Below, piece after piece: positions 7,212-17,017 of a stretch of DNA of 64,000 bases; within the stretch, counting starts at the first letter, position 1; every line of letters starts with the position of its first letter. The stretch covers positions 124,001 to 188,000 of the forward strand of contig NZ_VSFA01000001.1 of the NCBI RefSeq assembly GCF_008119785.1. Direction: 5' to 3'. The DNA is from Micromonospora sp. MP36. GTDB taxonomy: Bacteria > Actinomycetota > Actinomycetes > Mycobacteriales > Micromonosporaceae. The notes under the pieces were generated by a model. It did no database searches. It saw nothing but the letters and a program-made list of their open reading frames with translations, and was not told the origin of the DNA. The position numbers were made by a program, and so were the translations under genes.

Positions 7212-7934
7212 ATGAACCCCGTCGAGCAGGCCGTGGTCTGGCTGAACGACCCGCTGAACTGGACGAATCCGGGCGGCATCCTGGACCGGCTCGGCGAACA
7301 CCTGACCATCTCCGCGCTGGCGGTGCTGCTGGGCTGCCTGGTGGCCTGGCCGGTCGGGCTCTGGCTCGGGCACAGCGGCCGGGGCGGCGGGGCGGTGCTG
7401 CTGGTGTCCAACGTCACGCTGGCCGTGCCGACGCTGGCGCTGCTGACCATCCTGCCGCTGACCTTCCTCGGCTTCGGCCGGCCGGCCGTGGTGGTCGCGC
7501 TCGCCGTGTTCGCGGTGCCGCCGCTGTTGGCCAACGCGTACACGGGGGTGCGGCAGGCCGACCCGGAGGCCCGGGACGCGGCCCGTGGCATGGGGCTCTC
7601 CGGCGGGCAGCTGCTGCGCCGGGTGGAGTTGCCGCTCGCGGTGCCGTACCTGGCCGCCGGGTTCCGTACCGCCGCGGTGCAGGTGGTCGCCACCGCGGCG
7701 CTGGCCTCCTTCGTCAACGGCGGCGGGCTGGGGCAGATCATCCGGGCCGGCTTCGGGCTGGACATCGCGGCCGGCGGTGGGCAGATCATCGCCGGCGGGG
7801 TGCTGGTCGCCGGGCTGGCGCTGCTGGTCGAGGGGGTGCTCGCGCTGGTGGAGCGGGGCGTCACGCCGCGCTCGCTGCGGCGGGCCCGGGGCGCGGCGAA
7901 CCGGCGCGCGGCCGACGCCACGGCAGGTAGCTGA
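7212..7934 (+). CDS. Osmoprotectant ABC transporter permease (OpuCD type)
   Basis: Second permease of the transporter, 240 residues with about six helices. Recognisable features are HLTISALAVLLGCLVAWP in the first helix, the NVTLAVPTLALLTILP helix, the coupling motif EARDAARGMGLSGGQLLRRV, and VATAALASFVNGGGLGQII. It has the same fold as the upstream permease but differs in sequence, as in OpuCB/OpuCD pairs. A 169-bp gap without a visible gene separates it from the binding protein gene. Confidence 0.85.
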   Translation: MNPVEQAVVWLNDPLNWTNPGGILDRLGEHLTISALAVLLGCLVAWPVGLWLGHSGRGGGAVLLVSNVTLAVPTLALLTILPLTFLGFGRPAVVVALAVFAVPPLLANAYTGVRQADPEARDAARGMGLSGGQLLRRVELPLAVPYLAAGFRTAAVQVVATAALASFVNGGGLGQIIRAGFGLDIAAGGGQIIAGGVLVAGLALLVEGVLALVERGVTPRSLRRARGAANRRAADATAGS

Positions 7935-8103
7935 ACCGGGCCAAACCGCGCGCCCGGTGACGATCCAGTCACGAAATCGGCTCGGAGTTTGTCGGTCCGA
8001 CCCGGAGGATATTGGCTGGACTCGCGGGCGGCCGACCGGATCGCCCGTCGGACACGCGGCCGGCCCGAAACGGGTCGCGCCGGGACACGGAAGGCGGGCA
8101 CAC

Positions 8104-9108
8104 ATGCGCGCACGTACACGCCTGGCCGTCGGGGCGCTCGGCGCCCTCACGGCGGCGGGCCTGCTCACCGGCTGCGGTGACGCCGGTTCCTCGGGCACCG
8201 ACGCCCCCCAGCAGGGTGCCTCCGGGGCCGGCTGCGCCCCGGTCGCGGGCGACCAGCTGACGGTCCTCACCGACGACAAGAAGCTGCAGAACACCGACAA
8301 CGTCCTCCCGGCGATCAACGCCAAGGCCGCCACCCCGCAGTTGGTGGCCGCGCTGGACCAGGTCTCCGCGAAGCTCGACACCCCCAAGCTGATCGAGCTG
8401 AACCGGGCGGTCGACGTCGACCGCAAGACCCCACAGGTCGCGGCGAAGGAGTTCGCCGACGCCAACGGCGTCACCCAGGGCGTGGCGAAGGGCCCGGGCG
8501 GCCAGGTCACGGTCGGCGCGGGCAACTTCAGCGAGAGCCAGACCGTCGCCGAGCTCTACAAGATCGCCCTCACCGCGGCCGGCTACCAGGTCAAGGTGCA
8601 GACCATCGGCAACCGTGAGCTCTACGAGCCGGCGCTGGAGAAGGGCGAGATCCAGGTCGTCCCCGAGTACGCGGCCACCATGGCCGAGTTCCTCAACACC
8701 AAGGCCAACGGCAAGGACGCCGCGCCGGTCTCCTCGCCGGAGCTGGACAAGACGGTCAGCGCGTTGAAGGCCGCGGGCGACAAGGTCGGCATCACCTTCG
8801 GCCAGCCGTCCCAGGCCCAGGACCAGAACGCCTTCGCGGTCACCAAGGCCTTCGCCGACAAGTACCAGGTCGCCACGCTCTCCGACATGGCGAGCAAGTG
8901 CTCCGGCCAGGCGACGGTGCTGGCCGGCCCGCCGGAGTGCCCGCAGCGGCCGAAGTGCCAGGCCGGCCTCGTCCAGGTCTACGACTTCAAGGCCGGCTCG
9001 TTCAGCTCGCTGGACGCTGGCGGCCCGCAGACCAAGAACGCGCTGAAGACCGGGGCGGCCAGCGTCGGCCTGGTCTTCTCCTCCGACGCCGCGCTCGCGG
9101 CGAGCTGA
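8104..9108 (+). CDS. Osmoprotectant-binding lipoprotein (OpuCC type)
   Basis: Captures the solute outside the membrane for the permease pair. The 334-residue protein starts with a lipoprotein signal; the lipobox LLTGC places the lipidated cysteine near residue 24. The substrate-binding domain starts near VTVGAGNFSESQTVAELYKI and includes GNRELYEPALEKGEIQVVPEY, typical of OpuAC/OpuCC-like proteins. An extra N-terminal segment (about residues 40-125) containing paired helices precedes it. GGAAGG sits nine bases before the ATG. A double hairpin follows the gene. Confidence 0.85.
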   Translation: MRARTRLAVGALGALTAAGLLTGCGDAGSSGTDAPQQGASGAGCAPVAGDQLTVLTDDKKLQNTDNVLPAINAKAATPQLVAALDQVSAKLDTPKLIELNRAVDVDRKTPQVAAKEFADANGVTQGVAKGPGGQVTVGAGNFSESQTVAELYKIALTAAGYQVKVQTIGNRELYEPALEKGEIQVVPEYAATMAEFLNTKANGKDAAPVSSPELDKTVSALKAAGDKVGITFGQPSQAQDQNAFAVTKAFADKYQVATLSDMASKCSGQATVLAGPPECPQRPKCQAGLVQVYDFKAGSFSSLDAGGPQTKNALKTGAASVGLVFSSDAALAAS

Positions 9109-9115
9109 CCGTACC

Positions 9116-9193
9116 GACCGTTCCGGCCTGCCACGCCGCGACCCGGAACGGTCGCCGGTCGCCGACGGACCAGCCCGATCCGTCGGCGACCGG
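9116..9193 (+). terminator. Tandem double-hairpin terminator after the osmoprotectant operon
   Basis: Two perfect inverted repeats follow the stop: 11 bp (9116-9126 with 9143-9153) and 15 bp (9155-9169 with 9179-9193, nine-base loop). There is no long T-tract, as is common for high-GC actinobacterial terminators. Confidence 0.65.
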
Positions 9194-9294
9194 ACCCGGC
9201 CCGGCGGCCCGCCAGGGAAAGCCTGGTCACCGCCGTTACATCGGTGCTTTCGGCCCGTTCCCTACCGGGGCAACTCTCGGTAGTCTGCACAGCC

Positions 9295-11061
9295 ATGCCC
9301 GCCCCGGTCGCCCCCGCCGAAAAGCGCAGTCCATCGCTGCTGACCGTCCTGTTCTGGATCGGGGTGGGGCTCGCGCCCCTTGCGGCGCTGACCCTGCTGG
9401 TCGCCGGTGGCGACGGGTCGCTGCGGGTCGGCGCGGTGCTGGCGATCCTCGCCGTGGTGCTGATCGGTCTCTCCATCGCGCTGCGCCCCGACAACAGCGG
9501 CGACGTCGCCGGCAGCGAGGCGATGCGCGAGGAGATCGAGCAGCTCCGCCGCGAGCTGCGCAGCGAGATCGTGGCCGCCGCGCAGCGCGGCAACCAGGCG
9601 CTCGATCAGGCGCACCGGACCCAGGAGACGGTCATCGCGCTGCGGCGCCGGCTGGACGCGACGGCGGCCGCCGCCGCGGGGATCAGCGTGGCGGCCGCGG
9701 AGGAACCCGCCGGTGGCCGCGCCCGGGTGCCGTCCGGCGAGACGTACGACGATGGCCGAGTCCGCTACGCAGCCACGGAGCAGCCGGGCTGGGGGCAGCC
9801 CGCCGGCCGGGACGAGGACGAGCCGGCGGGCCGCCCGCAGTCCGGCACCCGCGCGGAGCGCCCCGCCCCACCGACCGATCGTCCGCAGCCCGGCGTCTAC
9901 GGCGCCCCGCGTACCCAGGAGCCGGACGCCCGCCCGGAACCGCGACCGGTCGGGGTGGTGCATCACACCGAGACCGTGCACGTCACCACCCGGCACACCA
10001 TCGTGGACGGTGCGGCGGATCAGGTCGCGGGCGGCCGCTACGCCGGCCGCTGGTCCCCGGCACCGGAGGAGCGGCCGTGGAGCGGCGCGGAGCCGGAGGA
10101 GCGCCCCCGGTCCGGCCACCGGGAGGTGGCGGACGACCCCGCCCGGTCGTCCGGCGACCGCTGGGGCGGCCACGGCGAGGGACGAGACGGCGCCGCCTGG
10201 TCCGGGCCGGGCGGGCCGCGGGATGGCGCCGCCTGGTCCGGGCCAGGCGGTGAGCGGAACCACGGGGCGGCCCCGTCCTGGGAGGACGGCTCCTGGTCCG
10301 GCACGCCGGCGCCGGAGCAGCGGTGGGCGGCCCGGGCCGGCGGCGCGGGCGCGTCCGCTGACGACCGCGGGTGGCCGGCCGGCGGCGACGACCGGACCGG
10401 GTCCACCGAACCGGCCGGGCCGGGTGACCAGCGGTCCTGGCCGGCTTCGCAGGCGGGCCCGCCGGGCCAACGGTCCTGGTCGGCGGGCCGGGACGGCGAC
10501 GACCGGTCCTGGGCGACCGGCCGCGAGGGGGGCCGTGCCGAGCAGTCCTGGTCCGCGCCGCAGGACGAGCGTTACTGGGCGGACCCGGCGGTGGGCCGGC
10601 CGTCACCGGACGGCCGAGCCGGGGCCCCGCCCGCGCCGTCCGGCCGGGCCGCCGCCTCCGACGATCCGGACGGCGAGTACTGGTCCGAGCTGCGCGCCGG
10701 GAATCGCTGGGCGTCGGTCCGCGACGACGAGCACGGCCGGGAGGTCCGGGTCGGGGAGCGGCACGCCGCGGTGCACGCCGACGGCGCCGGCAGCGAGTAC
10801 CGGGTCGAGGATCGCTGGGCGTCCGTCCGCGAGCCCAACCGGGGCCACGCGGCCGGCGCGGGAGCCGGCTGGGTGGAGGGGAACCGGCCGGCCCTGCCGG
10901 TCGGCGGGGTGCCCGTACCGGACGAGTGGCGCCCCCCGACGCAGCGCAGCGGGCAGCCCGAGTGGCGCCAGGCCGAGCCCGAGCCGGCCCGGTACGGCTA
11001 CCCGCCGCGCGACGAGACGCCCCGCGCCGGCGACCCCCGCTCCGCCGACCGCTGGCGCTGA
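9295..11061 (+). CDS. Membrane-anchored, Trp/Ser/Gly-rich repeat protein, function unknown
   Basis: 588 residues. Two N-terminal membrane helices (about 16-36 and 43-60) are followed by a coiled-coil segment with MREEIEQLRRELRSEIVAAA. The remaining ~450 residues are disordered and low complexity: units such as DGAAWSGPGG occur twice in tandem, then W-S or W-A spaced motifs (RSWPA, RSWSA, RSWAT, QSWSA), and a duplicated RWASVR module near the C-terminus. The ATG at 9295 follows a TAGTCT box eight bases upstream, suggesting a leaderless start. I do not recognise a family. The long tail may be an envelope or protein-binding scaffold, which is inference. Confidence 0.7.
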   Translation: MPAPVAPAEKRSPSLLTVLFWIGVGLAPLAALTLLVAGGDGSLRVGAVLAILAVVLIGLSIALRPDNSGDVAGSEAMREEIEQLRRELRSEIVAAAQRGNQALDQAHRTQETVIALRRRLDATAAAAAGISVAAAEEPAGGRARVPSGETYDDGRVRYAATEQPGWGQPAGRDEDEPAGRPQSGTRAERPAPPTDRPQPGVYGAPRTQEPDARPEPRPVGVVHHTETVHVTTRHTIVDGAADQVAGGRYAGRWSPAPEERPWSGAEPEERPRSGHREVADDPARSSGDRWGGHGEGRDGAAWSGPGGPRDGAAWSGPGGERNHGAAPSWEDGSWSGTPAPEQRWAARAGGAGASADDRGWPAGGDDRTGSTEPAGPGDQRSWPASQAGPPGQRSWSAGRDGDDRSWATGREGGRAEQSWSAPQDERYWADPAVGRPSPDGRAGAPPAPSGRAAASDDPDGEYWSELRAGNRWASVRDDEHGREVRVGERHAAVHADGAGSEYRVEDRWASVREPNRGHAAGAGAGWVEGNRPALPVGGVPVPDEWRPPTQRSGQPEWRQAEPEPARYGYPPRDETPRAGDPRSADRWR

Positions 11062-11085
11062 CGCCGCCGGCTGCCGTGTGCCGGC

Positions 11086-12255
11086 CTACTTGTCGATGTC
11101 GCCGACCACGAAGAACATCGAGCCGAGGATGGCGATCAGGTCCGGCACCAGGCAGCCGGGGAGCAGCGTCGCCAACGCCTGCACGTTCGCGTACGAGGCG
11201 GTGCGCAGCTTGAGCCGCCACGGCGTCTTCTCGCCCCGGGACACCAGGTAGTAGCCGTTGATGCCGAGCGGGTTCTCGGTCCACGCGTAGGTGTGCCCCT
11301 CCGGGGCCTTGACCACCTTGGGCAGCCGGGTGTTCACCGGCCCGGTGAGCCGGTCCACCCGCTCCAGGCACTGCTCGGCGAGGTCCAGCGACGCGTACAC
11401 CTGGTCGAGCAGCACCTCGAAGCGGGCGTGGCAGTCCCCGGCGGTCTTGGTCACCACCGGCACGTCGAGCTGGTCGTACGCCAGGTAGGGCTCGTCCCGG
11501 CGGAGGTCCAGGTCCAGGCCGGAGGCCCGGGCGACCGGCCCGGACGCGCCGAACGCGGCGGCGTCCGCCGCGGACAGCACACCCACCCCGACGGTCCGGG
11601 CCAGGAAGATCTCGTTCCGCCGGATCAGGTGGTCGAGGTCCGGCATCCGCCGGCGCACCTCGCCGATGGCCGCCCGGGCCCGGCCCGTCCAGCCGGCCGG
11701 CACCTCCTCCTTCAGGCCGCCGACCCGGTTGAACATGTAGTGGATCCGGCCGCCGGAGACCTCCTCCATCACCGCCTGGAGGGTCTCCCGCTCGCGGAAC
11801 GCGTAGAACACGGGGGTGATCGCGCCGATCTCCAGGGGGTACGAGCCGAGGAACATCAGGTGGTTGAGCACCCGGTTCAGCTCGGCCAGGGCCATCCGCA
11901 GCCAGACCGCGCGCTCCGGCACCTCCATGCCCATCAGCCGTTCCACCGCCAGCACCACGCCCAGCTCGTTGGCGAACGCCGAGAGCCAGTCGTGCCGGTT
12001 GGCCAGCACGATGATCTGCCGGTAGTCGCGTACCTCGAAGAGCTTCTCCGCGCCCCGGTGCATGTAGCCGACGATCGGCTCGGCCGAGACCACCCGCTCG
12101 CCGTCGAGCACCAGCCGCAGCCGCAGCACGCCGTGGGTGGAGGGGTGCTGGGGGCCGATGTTGAGCACCATGTCGGTGCCGAGCTGCTCCCCGCCGGCGC
12201 CGGTGCCGACGGTCAGTTCGCGGAGATCGCCGGCGTCCGTGGTCATGCCCGTCAT
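11086..12255 (-). CDS. nuoD: NADH-quinone oxidoreductase subunit D (NuoD / 49-kDa type)
   Basis: Core subunit of complex I near the quinone site, 389 residues with full-length family features: [15 protein letters not shown] (32-46), the [12 protein letters not shown] segment with Arg67, [27 protein letters not shown], and the C-terminal [13 protein letters not shown]. No other nuo genes are adjacent, so this is a stand-alone copy; a complete nuo operon would be elsewhere in the genome (inference). Its ATG overlaps the stop of the MidA-type methyltransferase gene (ATGA), implying coupled translation. In mitochondria NDUFAF7, a relative of that methyltransferase, methylates the equivalent HRG arginine of NDUFS2. 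Confidence 0.9.
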   Translation of the reverse strand: MTGMTTDAGDLRELTVGTGAGGEQLGTDMVLNIGPQHPSTHGVLRLRLVLDGERVVSAEPIVGYMHRGAEKLFEVRDYRQIIVLANRHDWLSAFANELGVVLAVERLMGMEVPERAVWLRMALAELNRVLNHLMFLGSYPLEIGAITPVFYAFRERETLQAVMEEVSGGRIHYMFNRVGGLKEEVPAGWTGRARAAIGEVRRRMPDLDHLIRRNEIFLARTVGVGVLSAADAAAFGASGPVARASGLDLDLRRDEPYLAYDQLDVPVVTKTAGDCHARFEVLLDQVYASLDLAEQCLERVDRLTGPVNTRLPKVVKAPEGHTYAWTENPLGINGYYLVSRGEKTPWRLKLRTASYANVQALATLLPGCLVPDLIAILGSMFFVVGDIDK

Positions 12256-13586
12256 CGTGCCATGAAGGGAGCCAGCGCGACGTCGAGCGGTTGCAGCAGC
12301 CACCAGTGCCCGCCCAGGCCGGCCGGGTCGGTCAGCTCGGCCACCGCCGACGCGGCGGCGAGCGCCCGGACGTACCCGGCGGGGTCGCGGGAGGCCAGGC
12401 TCAGCGGCGGTCGCCCGCCGTCGGCCCCGAGCGCCCGCAGCGCCTCCCGCTGCAAGACCAGGGTGTACGCACACCGGGCGACCCGCTCACCGGCGGAGGC
12501 GACCGCGTCCACGGCGACGTGCGCGGTGACGTCACACGTCCCGTCGGGCACCGGCGGCACCTGCCGCCCACCCCGATACCCGGTCAACGTCCCGTCCACC
12601 GGCCGCTCGCCCTTCAGGTGCCCGTAGTCCACGGCCAGCGCTAGCCCTCGCTCTATCTTTCGGACTGCCTCAGCCCACGCCTCGTCCCTGGTCCTGCCGA
12701 TCTCGGCACTCGCGCCGGTGGGTGGTTCCGGGCGGCCAGACCGGCTCCGGGCGGTCAGGCTTGATCCCTCCGCCGGTCGGGCCGCCCGGAACCCCGACCC
12801 GGTCCGGCTGGTCTCGTCGCTTCCGGTCAGCGGCCACCACCGGTCCAGCCAGTCGGCATCCGCGGCGTCGACCAGGTCACCCACCGACTCCTCACCCGTC
12901 GTCGGGTCCACCAGCAGATACCGCCAGCCCTCGGGCGTGTGCACAGCCAGGTCCAGCGGCACGTTGTCCAGCCACTCGGTGGCCACGAGCAGTCCGGTGA
13001 TCCCCGCAGGAATCTCGTCCAGCCAGGCGATCTCAGCCGGGAGGTCCTCGGGGCGGGGTGCCTTCTCGACGGCGGTGAGGCGTACCCGAGCGGCGAGCGG
13101 GACCGGGGCGGTGGGCGACGGCCCGGCGGAGCGCGACCCGAGCCCGGAGGGTGACGGGCGGACGGCGGCCGCGGTGGTCAGGGTTTCCGGGGAGCCCGCA
13201 CGCGGAGGGATCAAGCCTGACCGCCCGGAGCGGGCGGGCTCCCCGGAAACCCCCACGGCAGCGAGCAGCGAACGCAGCAGCTCCCCGCGACCAGCCCCGA
13301 CGTCCACGACGGAGAGAACCGGTGGGTGACCGAGAGCCTCGTCAAGAGAGTGCAGCAGCCGTAGCAGGCACGCGGAGAACACCGGGGAGGCGTGCACGCT
13401 GGTGCGGAAATGGGCGGCCGGCCCCGCCCCGGAGACGAAGAAGCCGTCCGGCCCGTAGAGGGCCGACTCCATCGCCTGCCGCCAGGGCAGCGGCTGCTCG
13501 GGGAAGGTCACCCGCTGACGGTACGACCGGGCGCTGGCCCGTGCCGGAGCCGGCTCGCCCGGTGCCCAGAATTCCGCGTTCCACAC
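12252..13586 (-). CDS. MidA/NDUFAF7-type SAM-dependent methyltransferase (DUF185) with two in-frame palindromic inserts
   Basis: Of the DUF185 (Methyltransf_28) family that includes NDUFAF7, the arginine methyltransferase acting on the complex I 49-kDa subunit. Visible motifs: VVDVGAGRG (93-101, SAM binding), ATEWLDNVP (202-210), LAVDYGH (317-323), GTLTGYRGG (332-340) and CDVTAHV. At 444 residues it is longer than usual; much of the excess comes from two copies of a palindromic repeat translated in frame as residues about 112-136 and 265-288. Its 3' end overlaps nuoD by four bases. The GTG start is uncertain, since no good ribosome binding site is seen. Confidence 0.8.
   Translation of the reverse strand: MWNAEFWAPGEPAPARASARSYRQRVTFPEQPLPWRQAMESALYGPDGFFVSGAGPAAHFRTSVHASPVFSACLLRLLHSLDEALGHPPVLSVVDVGAGRGELLRSLLAAVGVSGEPARSGRSGLIPPRAGSPETLTTAAAVRPSPSGLGSRSAGPSPTAPVPLAARVRLTAVEKAPRPEDLPAEIAWLDEIPAGITGLLVATEWLDNVPLDLAVHTPEGWRYLLVDPTTGEESVGDLVDAADADWLDRWWPLTGSDETSRTGSGFRAARPAEGSSLTARSRSGRPEPPTGASAEIGRTRDEAWAEAVRKIERGLALAVDYGHLKGERPVDGTLTGYRGGRQVPPVPDGTCDVTAHVAVDAVASAGERVARCAYTLVLQREALRALGADGGRPPLSLASRDPAGYVRALAAASAVAELTDPAGLGGHWWLLQPLDVALAPFMAR
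12724..12793 (-). repeat. 70-bp palindromic element, copy A, inside the MidA-type gene
   Basis: Arms 12724-12737 and 12780-12793 are perfectly complementary (14 bp) and continue with GACCGG/CCGGTC after one mismatch. The loop contains GGGCGGTCAGGCTTGATCCC, shared with copies B and C. It lies within the coding sequence and encodes part of a loop-like peptide at residues 265-288. Confidence 0.85.
13181..13252 (-). repeat. 72-bp palindromic element, copy B, inside the MidA-type gene
   Basis: Arms 13181-13199 and 13234-13252 form a perfect 19-bp inverted repeat. The loop is the same as in copy A but in opposite orientation, while the outer arm sequence differs. It encodes residues 112-136, including GRSGLIPP, and leaves the reading frame open. 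Confidence 0.88.
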
Positions 13587-13684
13587 GCTCCGTGAAGGTT
13601 TTCACACATGCTTGTTCAGCGTCCGTGGCCCCGGCGCATACTTGCGATCGACCGGTACCCCCGTCGAGGACTGGATCGATTGTC

Positions 13685-14662
13685 ATGAGCGCACCGCTGC
13701 GCCCGCGCCCGGCCGCCCCGCGCGGGTCCGCCGTACCGTCGGGTGGCGCCCCGTCCGGCGCCCCGCTCGTCTTTCCGCGCACCCTCACCGTCGGCGTGCT
13801 CGGCGCCGGCCGGGTCGGTGCCGTGCTCGGCGCGGCCCTCGCCGCCGCCGGCCACCGGGTGGTCGCCGCCTCCGGCGCCTCCGGGGCCGCGAAGGCTCGG
13901 CTGGCGCTGCTGCTGCCGCAGACCCCGAACCGGTCCGCGACCGCGGTCGCCCGCGCCGCCACCGACCTGCTGATCGTGGCGGTGCCCGACGACGCCCTGG
14001 CCGGCGTGGTCGCCGGGCTGGCCGAGGCCGGCGCGCTGCGCCCCGGCCAGGTGGTCGCGCACACCTCCGGCGCGCACGGGCTGGGCGTCCTCGCCCCGGC
14101 CGCCGCGGTCGGCGCTCGGCCGCTCGCGCTGCACCCGGCGATGACCTTCACCGGTACGCCGGACGACCTGACCCGCCTGGCCGGCATCTCGTACGGGGTG
14201 ACCGCCCCGGCGGAGCTGCGCCCGCTCGCCGCACGGCTGGTCGCCGACCTCGGTGGGGTGCCGGAGTGGGTGGCGGAGGACGACCGCCCGCTCTACCACG
14301 CGGCGCTGGCACACGGCGCCAACCACCTGGTGACCCTGGTCAACGAGGCGGTCGACCGGCTGCGCGACGCCGGGGTGGACCGGCCGGAGAAGGTGCTCGC
14401 CCCGCTGCTGCGTGCCGCCCTGGAGAACGCCCTGCGACTCGGCGACGACGCGCTCACCGGCCCGGTCTCCCGGGGCGACGCGGGCACCGTACGCCGGCAC
14501 CTGGAGCGGCTGGCGGCGACCGCGCCGGAATCCGTGGCCCCCTACCTGGCGTTGGCCCGACGGACGGCGGACCGCGCCATCGCGGCCGGCCGGCTGCGCC
14601 CGGCGGACGCGGAGTCGCTGCTGGACGTGCTGACGGGGATCTACGGGGAGGTGGCCGCATGA
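13685..14662 (+). CDS. Rossmann-like and DUF2520 domain protein upstream of panC
   Basis: 325 residues. A disordered N-terminus is followed by a dinucleotide-binding motif, [22 protein letters not shown] (GxGxxG), the VAVPDDAL loop, and HTSGAHG, then an all-helical C-terminal DUF2520 domain with [16 protein letters not shown]. The fold resembles ketopantoate reductase and F420-dependent NADP reductases. It overlaps panC by four bases, so a role in pantothenate synthesis, possibly as a ketopantoate-reductase-like enzyme, is plausible but unproven. A promoter-like TTGTTC (13612) with CATACT (13637) lies upstream, next to a GTGAA/TTCAC inverted repeat at 13592-13605. Confidence 0.82.
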   Translation: MSAPLRPRPAAPRGSAVPSGGAPSGAPLVFPRTLTVGVLGAGRVGAVLGAALAAAGHRVVAASGASGAAKARLALLLPQTPNRSATAVARAATDLLIVAVPDDALAGVVAGLAEAGALRPGQVVAHTSGAHGLGVLAPAAAVGARPLALHPAMTFTGTPDDLTRLAGISYGVTAPAELRPLAARLVADLGGVPEWVAEDDRPLYHAALAHGANHLVTLVNEAVDRLRDAGVDRPEKVLAPLLRAALENALRLGDDALTGPVSRGDAGTVRRHLERLAATAPESVAPYLALARRTADRAIAAGRLRPADAESLLDVLTGIYGEVAA

Positions 14663-15507
14663 CACAGCTGGTGCACACGCGCAAGGAGCTGGCGGCGGCG
14701 CGGGACGCGCTGACCGGCACCGTCGGCGTGGTGATGACCATGGGTGCGCTGCACTCCGGGCACGAGACGCTGCTGCGGGCCGCCCGCGAGCGGGCCGACC
14801 ACGTCCTCGTCACGATCTTCGTGAACCCGCTCCAGTTCGGCCCGAACGAGGACTTCGATCGCTACCCGCGCACCCTCGACGCCGACCTGGAGATCTGCCG
14901 GCGGGCCGGCGCGGACGTGGTCTTCGCCCCGGCGGTGGTCGACATGTACCCGGACGGCCAGCCGACGGTCCGGCTGAACCCGGGCCCGCTCGGGGAGGAC
15001 CTGGAGGGGCTGAGCCGCCCCGGCTTCTTCCACGGGGTGCTCACCGTGGTCATGAAGCTGCTCCAGCTCACCCGCCCCGACCTGGCCTTCTTCGGCGAGA
15101 AGGACTACCAGCAGCTCACCCTGGTTCGGCGGATGGTCCGGGACCTGGACGTGCCGACCGAGATCGTCGGCGTGCCGACCGTACGCGAGCCGGACGGTCT
15201 GGCCCTGTCCAGTCGCAACCGCTACCTCTCGCCGGAGGAGCGGGCGTCGGCGCTGAGCCTGTCGGCCGCGCTGCGGGCCGGCGTCGAGGCCGCCGAGCAG
15301 GGCGCGGACGCGGGCGCGGTGCTGGCCGCCGCCCACCGCGCCTTCGACTCCGGTACGTCCGGCGCCCGCCTCGACTACCTGGTGCTCACCGACGCCGACC
15401 TGGAGCCGGGGCCGGTCGCCGGCCCGGCGCGGCTGCTGATCGCCGCCTGGGTCGGCGCCACCCGCCTGATCGACAACACGGCGCTCCGGCTCGCGCCGCC
15501 CTCCTGA
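14659..15507 (+). CDS. panC: Pantothenate synthetase
   Basis: Condenses pantoate and beta-alanine using ATP. The 282-residue protein has the nucleotidyltransferase signature [14 protein letters not shown] with the HIGH-like [30 protein letters not shown], and the KMSKS-equivalent SSRNRYLS. It overlaps the DUF2520 gene (ATGA) and lies 32 bp before panD, the enzyme that supplies beta-alanine. Confidence 0.95.
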   Translation: MTQLVHTRKELAAARDALTGTVGVVMTMGALHSGHETLLRAARERADHVLVTIFVNPLQFGPNEDFDRYPRTLDADLEICRRAGADVVFAPAVVDMYPDGQPTVRLNPGPLGEDLEGLSRPGFFHGVLTVVMKLLQLTRPDLAFFGEKDYQQLTLVRRMVRDLDVPTEIVGVPTVREPDGLALSSRNRYLSPEERASALSLSAALRAGVEAAEQGADAGAVLAAAHRAFDSGTSGARLDYLVLTDADLEPGPVAGPARLLIAAWVGATRLIDNTALRLAPPS

Positions 15508-15539
15508 CCCCACCACCACATTCCGCGGAAAGGCACCCG

Positions 15540-15968
15540 ATGCTCCGGACCATGCTCAAGTCGAAGATCCACCGGGCCACGGTGACCCAGGCCGACCTGC
15601 ACTACGTCGGTTCGGTGACCGTGGACGAGGAGCTGCTCGACGCGGCCGACCTGCTCCCCGGCGAGCAGGTGGCGATCGTGGACATCACCAACGGGGCCCG
15701 GCTGGAGACGTACGTGATCCCGGGGCGGCGGGGCAGCGGCGTGATCGGCATCAACGGCGCCGCCGCGCACCTGGTGCACCCCGGTGACCTGGTGATCCTC
15801 ATCTCGTACGGGCAGATGGACGACGCGGAGGCGCGGACCTACCAGCCGCGGGTGGTGCACGTCGACGCGGACAACCGGGTGGTCGACCTGACCGCCGACC
15901 CGACCACCGCCGTCCCCGGCACCGCCGGCGACCCCGTCCCCAACCCCCTGGCCGCCAGCCTGCGCTGA
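15540..15968 (+). CDS. panD: Aspartate 1-decarboxylase precursor
   Basis: Makes beta-alanine from aspartate. Family members self-cleave between Gly24 and Ser25 to create the pyruvoyl cofactor, and the site YVGSVTVD is intact. Other motifs present are [27 protein letters not shown] and [14 protein letters not shown]. At 142 residues it has the typical length plus a short proline-rich tail. It completes a panC-panD unit. Confidence 0.95.
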   Translation: MLRTMLKSKIHRATVTQADLHYVGSVTVDEELLDAADLLPGEQVAIVDITNGARLETYVIPGRRGSGVIGINGAAAHLVHPGDLVILISYGQMDDAEARTYQPRVVHVDADNRVVDLTADPTTAVPGTAGDPVPNPLAASLR

Positions 15969-16062
15969 TCCGGCCCACCCGCACGGTCTGTCACCGGAAG
16001 GTCATTTCCGGCTACCCTGGGCGGACCGTCGGGTTGACGGTCGTCGGTCGGGGGAGGCCGCG

Positions 16063-16956
16063 ATGCGCCGTGCGATGACCACCCTGGTCGCCGCGTTGGT
16101 CGCGGGGGCCGCCCTGGCGGGCTGCGCCGGAGCCGGCGGGCTGGACGGCGACCTCGCGGACGACTGGGCGGCGCTGCCGCCGGCCCGGGCGTTCACCCCG
16201 GCGGCCGGCGTCTGCCAGGTCGCCGACTTCACCGCCACGGTCAGCCTGTCCGCGTACGACCCGGTGGGCTGCGACCTGCCGCACCGGGTGGAAACGGTGC
16301 ACGTGGGCGCCTTCCCGGGCGACCGGGCCACCCCGCCGCCCCTCGACTCACCGGAGCTGCGTACGGCCTTCGCCGCCTGCGACACCCGGGCCAGCGGGTA
16401 CGTCGGCGACAACTGGCGGGCCGGGCGGTTGCGGCTGGCCGTGGCCCTGCCCACGGGGCCCGGCTGGGCGGCCGGCTCCCGGTGGTACCGCTGCGACCTG
16501 ACCGAGCTGACCTCGGTCGAGGCGGCGGCGCAGGTGGTGACCCGGACGGGCAGCCTGCGGGACGCGCTGAAGGGGCCGGCCGCGCTCCGGCTCGGCTGCC
16601 AGCGCACCGGCGGCGACGCCCGCCGGGTGCAGACGTTGACCCCGGTGGACTGTGGCACCGCGCACGACGCCGAGTTCGTCGGGGTGTGGCCGGCGCCGGA
16701 CCGCCCGTACCCGACGAAGGACGCCGACTGGGCCCCGCTCTACGCCGGCTGCAACAGCGTCCTCGCCCGCTACGTCGGCGTGCCCGACGACGCGACCCTG
16801 CGCTTCCGCAGCGGCGTGGTGGTACGCCCGCCCGGCGCCGGCCGGTGGGCCGTCGGTGACCGGGGCGTCCGCTGCTACCTGTGGCTCAGCGACCGGACGG
16901 TGACTGCCTCCCTCAAGGGCGCCGGGCCGGCCGGCCTGCCGGTGCGGACGAGGTAG
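16063..16956 (+). CDS. Septum-formation-family lipoprotein
   Basis: 297 residues, exported and lipidated: lipobox ALAGC with the cysteine near residue 22. The mature part has two similar halves, each with a GC(D) or VDCG start, an AFxGxx stretch, a conserved C near AACDTRASGYV or AGCNSVLARYV, and a W.xxxCxL end (RWYRCDL, RGVRCYLW). Regularly placed cysteines suggest disulfides. This matches the actinobacterial Septum_form domain, whose role in division is little known. A hairpin GACCGTC/GACGGTC (16024-16042) and GGGGGAGG ribosome binding site precede the ATG. Confidence 0.72.
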   Translation: MRRAMTTLVAALVAGAALAGCAGAGGLDGDLADDWAALPPARAFTPAAGVCQVADFTATVSLSAYDPVGCDLPHRVETVHVGAFPGDRATPPPLDSPELRTAFAACDTRASGYVGDNWRAGRLRLAVALPTGPGWAAGSRWYRCDLTELTSVEAAAQVVTRTGSLRDALKGPAALRLGCQRTGGDARRVQTLTPVDCGTAHDAEFVGVWPAPDRPYPTKDADWAPLYAGCNSVLARYVGVPDDATLRFRSGVVVRPPGAGRWAVGDRGVRCYLWLSDRTVTASLKGAGPAGLPVRTR

Positions 16957-17017
16957 CCGAAACCACTCGTCCCGCCCCCGCCGCCCGGGGCGAGGGACGT
17001 TCGGGTTGACTGTGCTC

